From: Chamaea fasciata
Lineage: Eukaryota; Chordata; Aves; Passeriformes; Sylviidae
Length of the DNA stretch: 64,000 nucleotides
Assembly (NCBI GenBank): GCA_029207755.1
Contig: JARCOQ010000010.1
Location: 310,001-374,000, forward strand
Reading direction: 5' to 3'
Shown in pieces: positions 33,979-45,900 of this stretch. Made by a program: the position numbers and the translations under genes. The notes under the pieces are model-generated. The model was not told where the DNA came from. It did not search any database and was given only the letters and a program-made list of their open reading frames with translations. How positions within the stretch are numbered: the first letter of the stretch is position 1; every line of letters starts with the position of its first letter.

Positions 33979-36900
33979 GAAACTTCCCAATTTGTTGCAC
34001 AACTCCTTTCCTAACGAAGCCCTGTCATTCGAGCCCGTGTTTTTCACAGCAGCTATAGCAAACGGAGATGCTCGGGTTTCCAGGAATTGAAACCACTTCA
34101 GAGCAGTTGAAGGTGATCCATTTAATAACACAGTTCTCTTCTGACACATCTCTGAAAAGACACAGATCAAGGGAAATGAAGCGTTTTATGTCCAAGAGGA
34201 GTTTGCAGCTGATTCCCAACATGATACCTGTGTGTTGTGAGAAGTTGTTTTGACTTTTTTTTTTTTTTCTTCTGTGGTTCCTTCTCAAATTCATGCCAGA
34301 GTCGCTGGAAAGTGAACGTGTTGTTCAACGTCTCAGGTAAAACTCAGCCCTTTGCTTTCTACACCTTGAAAAGGTAAATAAATCCTCTGGCTTCAATCCA
34401 GAAGTTTTTTAACGTGGTTTTGCCTCGTTAAAAGCACATTTTATTGAAGAAGAACATCTTTTTAATCAGAAAGCAATTGATGTGCACACAGGATTCAGGT
34501 AGTTTTTGGTGTAAGGTGATGAAATTTGATAGCAGACTGGAGCTTTTCACAGTTCAAAAAAAATAGCTTTTTCAAGGGTTTGAATAATATGGCAAGAACC
34601 TTTTGGAGCAAAGAACTCAAGAACAAAATGACTTTGGAGAAGAGAAAACTTGCAGTGTTTGAAGGATCTACAGGGAAACCGGAGTGGGAGTGTTCATCAG
34701 GGACTGCCAGGACAGGAGGGAATTCATTTCCACTGTGTGAAAAACGAGCTCCACTCTCTTTTCAAATGTTTATGAGTTGAATAAAAATTAAAGACAGACA
34801 ATTAGGAGACATAAGAGCAAACGTTTCAGCTGGGGTGCTTCACCGGAAAGCACACACCCTTCTCTTTTCAATGGCTGTGTTTTTAAGGATTGCTGTTTTA
34901 CATATTCAATAGATATTAAAACTTTTTGTTTGCTTGTTTAAAGTTTTGCTAATTATCTTATTTGATCAATTTGTTTGTGGGCCTTTTTATTGTGTTTGGT
35001 AGCATGGGTTTTGGCTGGTTTTATTTTGATAGAGAAACTAGAAATCCAGCAGCTTTTATGTAGGGTGACGACCTCTCCCTCATAATTGTTGGCTTGGTCA
35101 GTCTCAGATGTCACAAAGAAAAAAATGAATTTTTCTACTATTCACACTCTGTCCCAATCAGAAAATAACTCATCAGCTTTCTAAAGATTGACATTTATCT
35201 TTACATTGACACTTCTGGGAGGAATGACAGGTTTGTCTTTACAAACAAACTCTGGGTCTGCTGCTGGATGAAACCAGCACTGAGAGAGAAAAGAAACAAT
35301 GGGAAGGATCCCACTGATTGATGAATGGAAAAGAAGATGTTTGCCTTCACAAACAAACGGTGGGTTTGCTGATAAATGAAAATGGATGTTGAAAGATGAA
35401 AGAAACATTGGGGAAACCCCATAAATTCCATAAAAATTCAAAGTTTAAAGGGGGTTGTATGTTAAGGAGGAATTTTGGGTATTGGGCACTCTGGGAAGTA
35501 TGTAGCTCTCAAGTACCTCAGGAAATGGGGGAAGAGAGGGAAACTTCTGCTTCTGCCCCAGCCCAGGGACATTTGTTATTTCTATCACCTGCTAGTTTGA
35601 CACCATGAACCATTCTGGTTTTACCTAAGACGTGAATCATGAGCATTGTGGTGCTTTTTTATCCACAATGTCCTGTTAAGAGCAAGAACACGCTGTTCTT
35701 ACAGCTGGGATGGTGGCTGTTCTACACCATTGATTCCACACTGCATGACTAAAGACAATCTCTCCTTTTCCTTACTAAGCTGAAGCTACAGCTTAGTGCA
35801 AATAGGTGTTAAAAGAGAATGAATGCAATAATCCCCCTTTTCTTTTTTGGTCGGTTGTGGATACCCCCTTGAAGAATCCAGAACAACTCCAAACTGTTGT
35901 GCATACAATGAAGAAAAGGGAACACTAAATTCCCTTTGGATGATGAGGTTGATGAGGTTAGAAAACCTGTTTGAATCACTGTCACTGTTTCTCACCACAT
36001 CTAATGTAACTAACAAGAAATTCAGCTGACTTTCTCTGTGAAAAACACAGTTCATTTTTTGTTAAAATTTTAAAAGTTTAATAATAAACAATAAGACAAG
36101 AAGAGGCATAAGAAAAGCAAAATGACAGACATCTGGGTGCCTGGTGTTTCCACTCAAGGCACGGCTTGCCAACAAAGGACCTTTAAATACCATAGGTATG
36201 GCATATTCATACATTTCATCCGCGATTTAAACATTCCTTTTGACTTTAGGTGTTTCTGCTTAATTGCAACTTTTCTCCCCCGCCATTCTTTCCTGCACAT
36301 AAAGTTTTTGTGGCTCCACAAAGTCGCAAATCTCTTGATAACCAAGGCAATAAATTCTTCTTGTTGGAGTCCTAGGTGTCCTTGCTGTTATGTCTATCCA
36401 CATGAGATGCTGTGAGGAATTTCTTAATTGCTTCTCCCATTTGTTTTGTTTGTTTGTTTGTTTTTTAGTTTTGGTTCTTTTATTTTTATTTTTTGAGCTA
36501 GTTACAAAAAGCATCTGCTATAGCCTAAAAACTGTGTTTATCCCACTACTACAAGAGGGTATATTACTATCGCATAACTTTCTACCATAACACATCTAAG
36601 ATTCATTTTCATATTTGTAAAAAGCCAAACACTTAGTATGTATTTATAACAACACTGAGGCAGTTTTGCAATGAAGCAGCAGCGTGTCATGGTGCTAAAT
36701 AGGAATTTGGCATTACCTCTAATGTTCACTGCTACAAAGTATAGCAGGACACAGCAAGGCAGACTGGGTTAGCACAGTCATTCCTCCCCTCCCCTTCCTC
36801 CTGCCCATCCCATTGTCTCCTCTGCAGAAGATGCAGGCTATGAAAACAAGGCAAGGTTGTTACCCATTTTTCTTCTGCCACAGGACTTGTTAGACACTGT

Positions 36901-38700
36901 GTTTTTTCAAAGGACTGCATGTGCCTCTCCCCAGCTTGCTTCTTTCTCATTCTACAAAAGAAGAGAGCTGAAGGAGTTTCAGGCATGTGAGTGCCTGACC
37001 TCTCTTTCCCTCTAAAGTCTCTGCCTCCCAAAGCCCTGGTTACCTGCTGTGCTTTGGCATGAGAGCCATTCCAGCCCGAAACACAAGGGCAGTGGACTTC
37101 AACTGCAAAGCCTCTCTCTGCAATGGGATTGCTTTGAGCCTGCAGCCTCCATGGGCAAGGGCTTTGTGGGGCAGGGGCCATCACAGCCTGTGCCCTGCAC
37201 ACAGAGCCAGGAAAAGGAGCAGATCCTGCTGGCTTCTGCTGCTGCTGATCCTAGCAGCAACTCCCCTGGGAGTTCCCCCAGGGAACTTCACACCAAGGGC
37301 TTCCATCACTGTTGTGGCTGTGAGAACTTGTTGCTTCCCAGTTCTTCACCATCCTTGTGGATTTCTGAGCATGTCAGCCCAAGTGTCCATGGCCCTTCCT
37401 TCATCCCCAGCCTGCAGCACTCACAGTCCCTGCGGCCTCCCCCTTGCTGCAGCTCACTTGCAAAGTGCTGCCAAAGGCAGCGGAGCTGGCTCAGGATCCC
37501 TGTTGGCTCCTGGGCTCCAGGATGACCTTCAGAGGGACACTTGGAGCGCTTCCTGAAGAGCTGCCCATGGCATGGCGAGTGGATTTCTTCTCTCTGGGTG
37601 GCTCTGGTTGGAGCTGGATGCTCCGTGGAATCCCGGAGTTTTCTCAGCTGCCTTTGCAGTGAGTTCTCAGCCAAGGTGTGGCTCTGCTGCCATCCCAAAT
37701 CTGTGCTTTTCTTGGCCAGCCTGAGTGCAAGTGGGGCATGTGCTGGGCATGGATGGAGATTTCTATGGCCAAAATCCTCCAGTATTTACAACTGCTCATT
37801 GCTCTGGACAGCACAAATCACAAAACACCCATCGCAGTTGACAATTGTATTTTCTTGCAGATTCCTACAGCTGCACTGCTGATCGACAAATACACCAGAA
37901 GTGATTTCACATGAAAAATGTCATTTATTACAAATTGCTTCACCGGCGCCGACACTATACAACTATGTATTTAATTTAACTATATATCTCAATTTAAGTT
38001 AAAAAAGGGATTTTTTAAATTTTTACAACAATGCTATATAAAAAATATAGAAATATCCACTTCAGTTAAGAAAACCTTAATTTATTGCCAACATCTACAA
38101 CAACTCACTAGACACAAAGATCAATTAGGTGTTTAGCAACTTAATTTATTACATATTACTGCAAGCCTAAAGCCCATCTAGGAATACAAAAATATCAGTA
38201 TTTCTATCTAAACAGTCTTCTACAAAGATCTCAATCGATACAATGACACAACTATACATCTCCATACATGTTTAAATAGAAAGATACACCCAGATACACC
38301 CACCTCAAAATACAGAAGGCAATACACAGATGTAAATAGAAAACTGGATATATTTACTTCTAGGAATACCAATACACCTAATTAAAGAGCCATATAACTC
38401 CAACTGCATAAATAGAAATACCTACACAACTGTATTCATAGGAAATAGAATTAAAACACACATCGAACAACATACTTACATATACATATACTTACATCCA
38501 TATATACATATGTTATTACAAAGATGTATGCATATATACAGACACATATATAGGTAGAATACATTTATAAATATACCAAGATACATAGAGAAATATTCCT
38601 ATACAATAAGCAACCCGCATATCTAAATATCCATGAAATTATTCCTCTCTATGCTACAGTCCATATATCTTTAAACAGAAATCTAAGCAGAGGGATTCCC
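33979..38700. other. Non-coding interval with simple repeats
   Basis: No supported gene. A (GTTT)n tract lies near 36445-36462. From about 37915 to 38660 the sequence is very AT-rich with TATA/CATA simple sequence. Open frames near 36732-37882 occur on both strands without recognisable domains. A diverged direct repeat lies at about 35230-35410. Confidence 0.45.
35230..35410. repeat. Diverged ~110-bp direct repeat pair
   Basis: Blocks beginning GTTTGTCTTTACAAACAAAC (about 35231) and GTTTGCCTTCACAAACAAAC (about 35340) share a layout of a TTTGCTGATAAATGAAA-like middle and an AAGAAACAATGGG-like end. They look like an old tandem duplication, perhaps within an LTR. Confidence 0.55.
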
Positions 38701-39934
38701 GCCGCCCCATCTTCAAAGCCTTTCACTCTGTTCTTGCTTCCTCCCCTGCAGAGCAGCACCCCTGGACAAGGACAGCAGATGGCACATGTGCGAAAGCAAA
38801 GGGAACACTGAGTAAGAATCCAGATGTTTCCCTTGGCAGCACCTGCCCTTCAGTCTGGGAAGGGAAAATCTCAGCGCTTCCCCAGGAGGGTGAGAAAGAA
38901 AAAATTTGGCCAAAGCCCACGGCCAAAGCCCAGGCCACCCTCACCCCCACCTTCCTCACCGACCCTGCGGCCTCAGCTGGGCTCTGGGCTGGCAGCAGCA
39001 TCTCCTTGGTCACTGCTGGAGCTGGTGGCCTTCAGCTTCTCCCTGCTGCCTCCTGTCACTCTCTGCCTGTCCTCAAGGTCTGCAGGGCAGCCGTGGCAAA
39101 AGTGGAGCCTCTGGAATTGGTTCCAAGGCCTGGCAGAGCTGCAGGCCCGCAGCCCTCTGTGCTCCCTGCTGGCCCCCTCCATCCCCTCAGCCCCACCGTC
39201 CCCTCGGCAAACCCCCGGCCCCCTTTGGTTTCTTCAGCCCCTGCCAGTCCTCTCACCCCACTCAATCCCTTCTGACCCATCCCGGCCCCTTAGACCCCTC
39301 TCAGACTACGCCCCTTCCCTGTCACCTCAGTGCCACCATGGCCCTCTGCTCCCCCACAGCCCTCAGTCCCCCAGCAGCTCAAGGTCACCGTCCCTGCAGC
39401 GTCAGCGCCTCCTCGGCCCCTCAGCCCCCTGTGTCTCCCCGTCCTTCAGCAGCTCCTCAGGGGACAGTGCCTGGGGCCACCGGCAGCTCCCAGCACTCCA
39501 GGGACAGCCAGGGCTGGAACTGCTGCTCCGCTCGGCCCGGCCGCCAGCTCGGACCCAGCACAGCAACAGGGGACACAGGGGGCACAGGGGGAGAAACAAG
39601 AGCTGAAACAGGCAGCTGAGGGGGGGAAAGAGGTAAAAATGCAGCCTAGGCCTACACGAACATCAGTCTCTCCATCTGTATCAACTCACAGATCAAGGCA
39701 GAGCGTTTGCTTTGTGATGTCAGGGCACAGTTGCCACGTGGTCATGGTGACATCGCAAGGTTGCCTTGGTGCCCGGAAGGCCTCAGGGGTGTGAGAGCAG
39801 CTCTTGGGCTTGCTCGGTGCAGGAACTTGGTCCTGTGCTTGAGGCTTTTGTCAGTGGGCAGCTGCTGACTGACAGGAGACTCCTTTTAGCTAGCGTTAGA
39901 GCGCACTCTGCAAACTTGCACAGCAGTTGCCACA
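38701..39934 (+). promoter_or_regulatory. Candidate 5' region of the PAK-like kinase gene
   Basis: A GC- and CCC-rich stretch (38830-39600) directly upstream of the first coding exon. Its proline/serine-rich open frames in several frames reflect composition. At 39716-39755 there is a TGATGTCA CRE-like site and a CCACGTGG E-box. Promoter status is inferred from position only. Confidence 0.3.
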
Positions 39935-42900
39935 ATGATTGGGCAACTCGCCGCTGCAGTTTTCACTGTTTATGGAGTTACTTATTCCTGCTATTTCCTG
40001 ACTCACCTGGCAGGTAAGTAGAGGTTTTTCCTGGGTGTCACCTAACCTGGTTTTTGGTCTTCCTGCTCTTTCTTAGTGACTGAATTGATTTGGAAACAGA
40101 AAGGCCATTGGGATGCTGCTTGGATAAAGCTCCTGTCAACACGTTCAGGTCAAAAGGGGGTGTCTGTAGCCACGGCCGTGTGGGCAGCATGTGCAAGGGA
40201 GCCTGCAGGGGTTGCGTTCCCTCCGTGGGAGAGTCTGTGGCAGCAGAGTCTGTCATTTCCTCCATTTGCTGGGTCAAGCAGGACAACTTTGAAAATGTAG
40301 ACTGGGAGGCCTTCTTGGAAGGTCTTCTAAAAATGCTGTGGTTGTCTCCAGTTTTCTCAAAGCATCTGCTTCATTTTCCCTTGCCTACTGCAGGTCACCT
40401 GAGCCGGGTATTCAGAGGTGCTGATCCCAAGGTGAGTAAGGAAAGAACATTTGATGTTCCTGGTGTTTAAGAATTGTGCAGCAAGCTGTGAGCTTGGCCT
40501 GTGGCAGTAGAGTGTAGAGGGCCAGCTGAGTAGGCTGCAAGAAAATCCATTTCCATGTCTGCAGCAGCAAGAGCAAAGGCATCACTGCCTATTTCCTAAT
40601 TTTCCATTCCAGAGCTTTAAAAGAACTAAAAGATCAGTTTTGCAGAGAGAATGTGCTTCCTGATAGTAGTCAGGGGGGAATATGTAATTTGGAGCAATTT
40701 GCAGTGTCCAGTTGAATCAACCCATTAGAATTTAGTCTGAGGGACTTAAAATCCCCTTGCTCTCCAAGCTGATGATTTGTGCTTAGTAGAGCTGGTTCTA
40801 GAGCTGAAGAGAAAGAAGGTTCTAAATGAGCCTGTGTCTCACGCTCCTGTCTGTCCACAGATCCCAGAAGGAAGAACAGACTCCCCTCCGGCTTCCTCTG
40901 CTCCTGGACAAGAAGCCGAAGAGGAGCCAAATGACCACAAGGCTCCAGCTGTGGTCACACCACAGCCGGAACTTTCCCAGACAGTAAGTGCCTCTTCTGG
41001 AGGGTGCTGTCTTTAGTGCGAGGCAGAGCTGCAAGTTTCTGAGCAGCCAGCTCTTGCTGTTGGTGGCTGAGGATGCTAAGTGCTGCAGTCCTGCCAGACC
41101 TAGCCATTCCCCTCAGCCAGTGACAGCTGGAAAATGGGCTTTGAGCTGCCATGTTTAGGCCCCAGCTTGCTGGGATTCTGATAGGGGCCAGCCTGGAGCA
41201 GGAACGCTCCCTGTCTGCAGAGGAGGGAGCATGTCAAAGGCACTGTGCTCAGCCTTGGTGGATACGTAGGGGACGCTGTGGTCTGGGGACACCTGTCCCC
41301 CTCCACAGACGTGCCAAGTACCCACAGGCACCAAAAGTCTTGATCTGAGAACACAAGCTCTTTGAGGTGGTTTGTCCCCATGAGCTTCTTGGCTGTGCTT
41401 ACCCGGGAGCATTTCAGAGACACACTGGGGACGTGGAGTTGCTGTTTGAAGACAGGGATTTTGGTGCCTTTGTTGCCAGGTTGTTCTTTTGCCTCTTCAG
41501 GCAGAGCAGTCAGTAGCAGAGCTGGAAGGCACTCGGAGTCCACCTGTCTTTTGGCTTTTAATAAGCTGCTAAGAGATGATGTGTTGTCCGTGAATCTTTG
41601 GGGGGCCACTCTTCTCTTGTGTGGCAAAAGACACGTTCCCTGTCAGCTTCCGAAGAGGCTGTTGGAGCTTCAGCCCCAGATGGAGGCTGATTGTACTGCT
41701 AGTGTCACAGTGGGACAGAGTGAAGGGCAGGGAGAGGGGAATTCAATGGAGCTCTTGGGACTGAGGAGGCCAGGAGTCCCCCAGGCACTGAAAGCACAGA
41801 GCCTTGTCATCTGCAGAGATCAGCACTGGGACAGGAGGGTTACAATGGAAGCAGAGGTGGGCAGGGAAGCAGAAAGAAGTGGCTGAATGAATATGATTTG
41901 TACGCTGAAAAAGGAAAAAGCTGAGCCTGATGGCATCTCCCAGTCACTTGCTCTGCATTTGTGTGTACAGAACGTGGAGGCAGAGGCACAAGCAGAGCCG
42001 CCCAAACCTCTGAGTGACACGATGGCAGCGAGGAGGAAGAGCAGGGAAGACATCAGAAGAACTGAGGATCAATGGAAACTCCATCAGGAGAGGGGCAATC
42101 AACAAAACCATGTAAGCGGAGGAGTAGTAGCCACTCCCCTGATGGAAGGTTCTGTCTCCTGTTCTTTACGGAACTTTGGAGACAAGCTGCAGGCAGAGCT
42201 GCAGAAAACTCGGGCTAGGATCAAGGCACGGGAGAAGAGGCTGGAGGAAGAAATGGAGATTCTAGCAGAAGACCGAGCGAAAATTTGTCTCCTCCTTGAG
42301 AAGCGAGAGGCTCTACAGAAACAAGTGAGTGAATGAGCAATAGCCACTGCAGTCACCAACCTGGTGCTTTCTGCCCTTCTTGCCTTTCCCCTGCAGAGCA
42401 GCAGGGGGGTGGGGTGATGCCTCTGAGTGCCATCCTGCTCCAGTGTGTGTCACAGGCACTCTGAAGGACACTCCCTGCTCTGCTGAATCTCAGCTGCTGC
42501 CTTGCACAGTGGCACTAGTGCTTTGGCCTTTTGGCCAGCAGTCATCTGAATGCATTCCTGCTGGCCTCTTCCTGCTCTCCTTGTTTCTTGAGGTGTTCTT
42601 GCAGGTGAACACGGTGACCCAGATGGATCTGGAAAGAAGCTGTCTGTATTCCTTGTGAATCTGGTCCTCTCCCTTTCCTCACAGTCGATGACTCTTGGCT
42701 TACAAGGACAAGCTGGACTCTCTGACTGCTTTGTTCTCTTTGACTTGAGGTGGAAGTGTTGACATCTCGCCTGGCAGCCTGCAAAGATTTCCATCAAGTG
42801 ACTGGCAGCAAGGAGGCCCAAGATTCCTGTGAGGCACAGAAACTGTCCCAAGCAGCAGCGCTGCCGGTTGGGCATGTTCAGAAGATGCCGGAAGAAAAGA

Positions 42901-45900
42901 GGACTCCATGGGAGAAGGTAGAACATTTGAACAAAGAGCTGCAAGTGTGTCTGCAGCCCTTGGAGGGGGAAAAGCGTCCTTGGGAGAAAGTGGAATGGTC
43001 ATTTTGGCAGTCTGCCTTCAGAAAACCCACGCAAATGCATTTTGGAGAAAATGGACAATGAATCTGGCCTTGCACTCCAGTCAAACCAGCCTTTGGCTTT
43101 GAGCCATCCAGTTTGAGGAGTGGACATCAGAACAAACCCATGGCAGAGCCCTGCATGTGGCTGACAGCATCTTGCTAAGGGCTTGCATTTGAAATGGGAT
43201 CTGGGGCTAATCTCTGCCAGCCACTTTTCTTTCTGACACCAACTCCTTTGTTGTCTCAGATCTCCACAGGCTCTTCTGTTGAACCTGCAGGAGCAGCAGT
43301 GTCACCTGAAGGCACTAGTGCTGGCCAAGTTGTGCAGTGGAAGCCGGGCAGTTCGTTCATCTCCAGCACTGACACGGCTTCTGCTCAGCAACAGGAGATG
43401 GAGGATGATGAGGATGAGTCCCTGGAGCTCCTGAGTATGTCTTGTGTCTTTCTTCTCTGAGGGACAGTGTATTGTGTGCACGTGTCAGCACAGCTGGACC
43501 CAATGATCCTCCTCACTTTGGTGTCCCAGGAGCATTTAGGGCTCCCCACAGGAGAGGCTGTGCTCCAAGGCAGCAAGAGAGTGCTCTGGGTGTTCCCGCT
43601 GCCTCTGAGGGCAGCTTGGACGTGCCTGGGGTTTGCCTGAGCTTCCCCATCTGCTAAAGGCAGAAGCAGGGGTTGTCCTTGCATCAGCAGAAGGCTGTGA
43701 GCTAGCAAATGATCTGGGCAAGTCCTGTGTGCTAGTGGCCAAACTGGATAGAATAGTCAGCTTCCTAAATTCTCCTTAGACTCCTGACTTCTCATCTGCC
43801 ATCCGAGCAAAAAAAACCTTCACAGAAATTGATTGGTTTTGGCATTTTGTCTTTTGGTTGTGGTTTTAGTTTGGGGTTTTTTCCGGATTTTTTTTGGGTA
43901 GAGATTTTTTCTCCATCTTGAAGGAGCTCTTCTGCCCCATGTGTCTTAGTGGCGTCATTTTGATGACTGTTCTTATTTACCACTACTACATCTGCTGGTT
44001 TTTTAATGAGAATATATATATTTGTCAGTGAGGACTCTTTGGAAAGAACATCAGGTGACAGCAGAAACAGAGAGCAAGAGCTGGTTTTTTTGTGCCCCCA
44101 ACGAAAAAAACCAGATCTTTTTATTACAATCTGTATTTAATAACCTAGTTTGGTTCCTAGAAACATACATCCAAGAGACATAGGCCTGGGGCATGATCAG
44201 ATAAAAGTGCACTGTAGGCATTTCTCAGGAGTGAGCCTCGAGCCCCTCTGCTGTATATTCCTCAGATCCATGACACTTTTTCCTACCTGATTCCCAGTCA
44301 TTCCCATGACTGTTAGAATGCTACCCACTGGCCCAAGCCCTGCTCAGATCAGTCTCTAGGAAAACACATCAAGCCCTTTGTGATTCTACAGCACAAGTCA
44401 TTGAAGCTGCTTCTTGCCCAGAGCAGCTGCCGGTCCTGTGCCCTCAGATAAGACCTGGTGGGGCTGAGAAGAGAGCCCAGCTGACTCTCTGTCTCCCGTC
44501 ACCTGTTGGCACAAAAGGGCACTGATGTGCACCTGGGTGTGTCTGCTCTCCAAGCCAATCCTGCCGTGTCCTCAGTGGGGGCACCAGCTTGGAAGGGGCT
44601 GGGTGTGGCCGTGCCTTCTTGCCATTGCTTGTCAGTGCTTGTCTTGGTTTAGGAAGACAGGTATTTGCTAGGTAAAATTACAATCAGAGGCTCTTTGGCA
44701 AAGATTTGGGAAATAGGAATAGCAGTTTTTTACTAGTATGTAATACAAAGCAAACAAACACAAAAAAAAACTCCCCCTTCACTAAACAACTACAGCATTA
44801 ATGACAAACGACAACAGTACCAAGAACCTTGAGGGCTTTGTTTCACAAAACCCAGGGCAGTTTGGTTTCGGTGTCCCTGCAGGATCCTCAGAGCACCAAG
44901 CTGGAACAGTGGAAAAGTTCCGGGCTGGTAGCTGGGATGGCAGGGTGTCCCGGCAGGCAGGGGCAGGATGTCTCGGCAGCGCAGGGAGTGCTGGGTCACG
45001 CTGCAGCAAGAGGAGCAGCGCCGAAGAAGCTCGAAGGCGAGGCAGAATAGCGGCGGCCCAGCTTCTGCTCGGCGGGCTTTGCGGCGGCTGAGATCCTCGA
45101 GGAGCGGCCGACACGCGTCTCCCGAACGCCGGAAGCAGAAAAGCACGCAGCTGCCTCAAGCTGTGTCTTTTACCTGCGTTATCTCCTCCTTCTACCTTTT
45201 GTCCATCTCTTTGTTTCAGCCAAGCACTCTCAAGTATCCAACACCCGGTCCCCTTGGCAACCCGTGGGGAAAAAATTCCCAAGAGAAAGAAGGAACAAAC
45301 CCAACCCCCAACATTGCTGGTGCCTGGGCTTTGGCAGCTTTGTGGCGGTGGCTGCCCTGGCCCTGAGGGCTGGTGTGAGCGCCGAGGCTGGAGCCTTCCT
45401 TAGCTGGGAGAGTCCCGCTGCCTGCCGGCCGCTGCAGCGCGGAGCTGCCTCGAGGCAGCAGCCCCTGCTCTGGGCCGGCTCCTGCGTGGCCTGGGCTGGG
45501 CTCACAGAGGGTCAGCATCTCCTCTGGGCAGCTGTCCGTGTCCCGCCGGCACCTGAGGAGCACTGCTGTCCCTGCTGCCCTTGCCCGCTGCGGGAAGCTG
45601 GGCACGTGTGCGGGGCTGAGAGGGCGAGTGCAATGGCAGGGACTGATCCCTGCTGTCAGGGGGAGGAGAAGCAGTGTGGTTCTTCACGTGGGCCACGGGC
45701 AAGGGCGTCTTCCAGCTCAGCCTGCTCATCAAGGGTGAGGGTCCTGCTGCTGAAGGCCCCTTGGGATTGGTTAGAGCATGAGCTGCTTGGGTTTACAAAG
45801 GGAAAGGCATTCTTTTGGCAAACTGCTGCAAGGTGGGGAAGATGCCCTCCTCTCCTGGGAATGCATCTCCCTGTGCTTTGTTTTCTGCCAAGGCATCTCT

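Noticed and set aside
33714..34014. Overlapping open frames on both strands with 7-residue repeats
   Set aside because: Produced by the 21-bp minisatellite, whose unit is a multiple of three.
38824..39619. 260- and 237-codon proline/serine-rich frames on the + strand
   Set aside because: Two overlapping registers are open at once in a C-rich region. There is no domain or splice continuity, so composition explains them.
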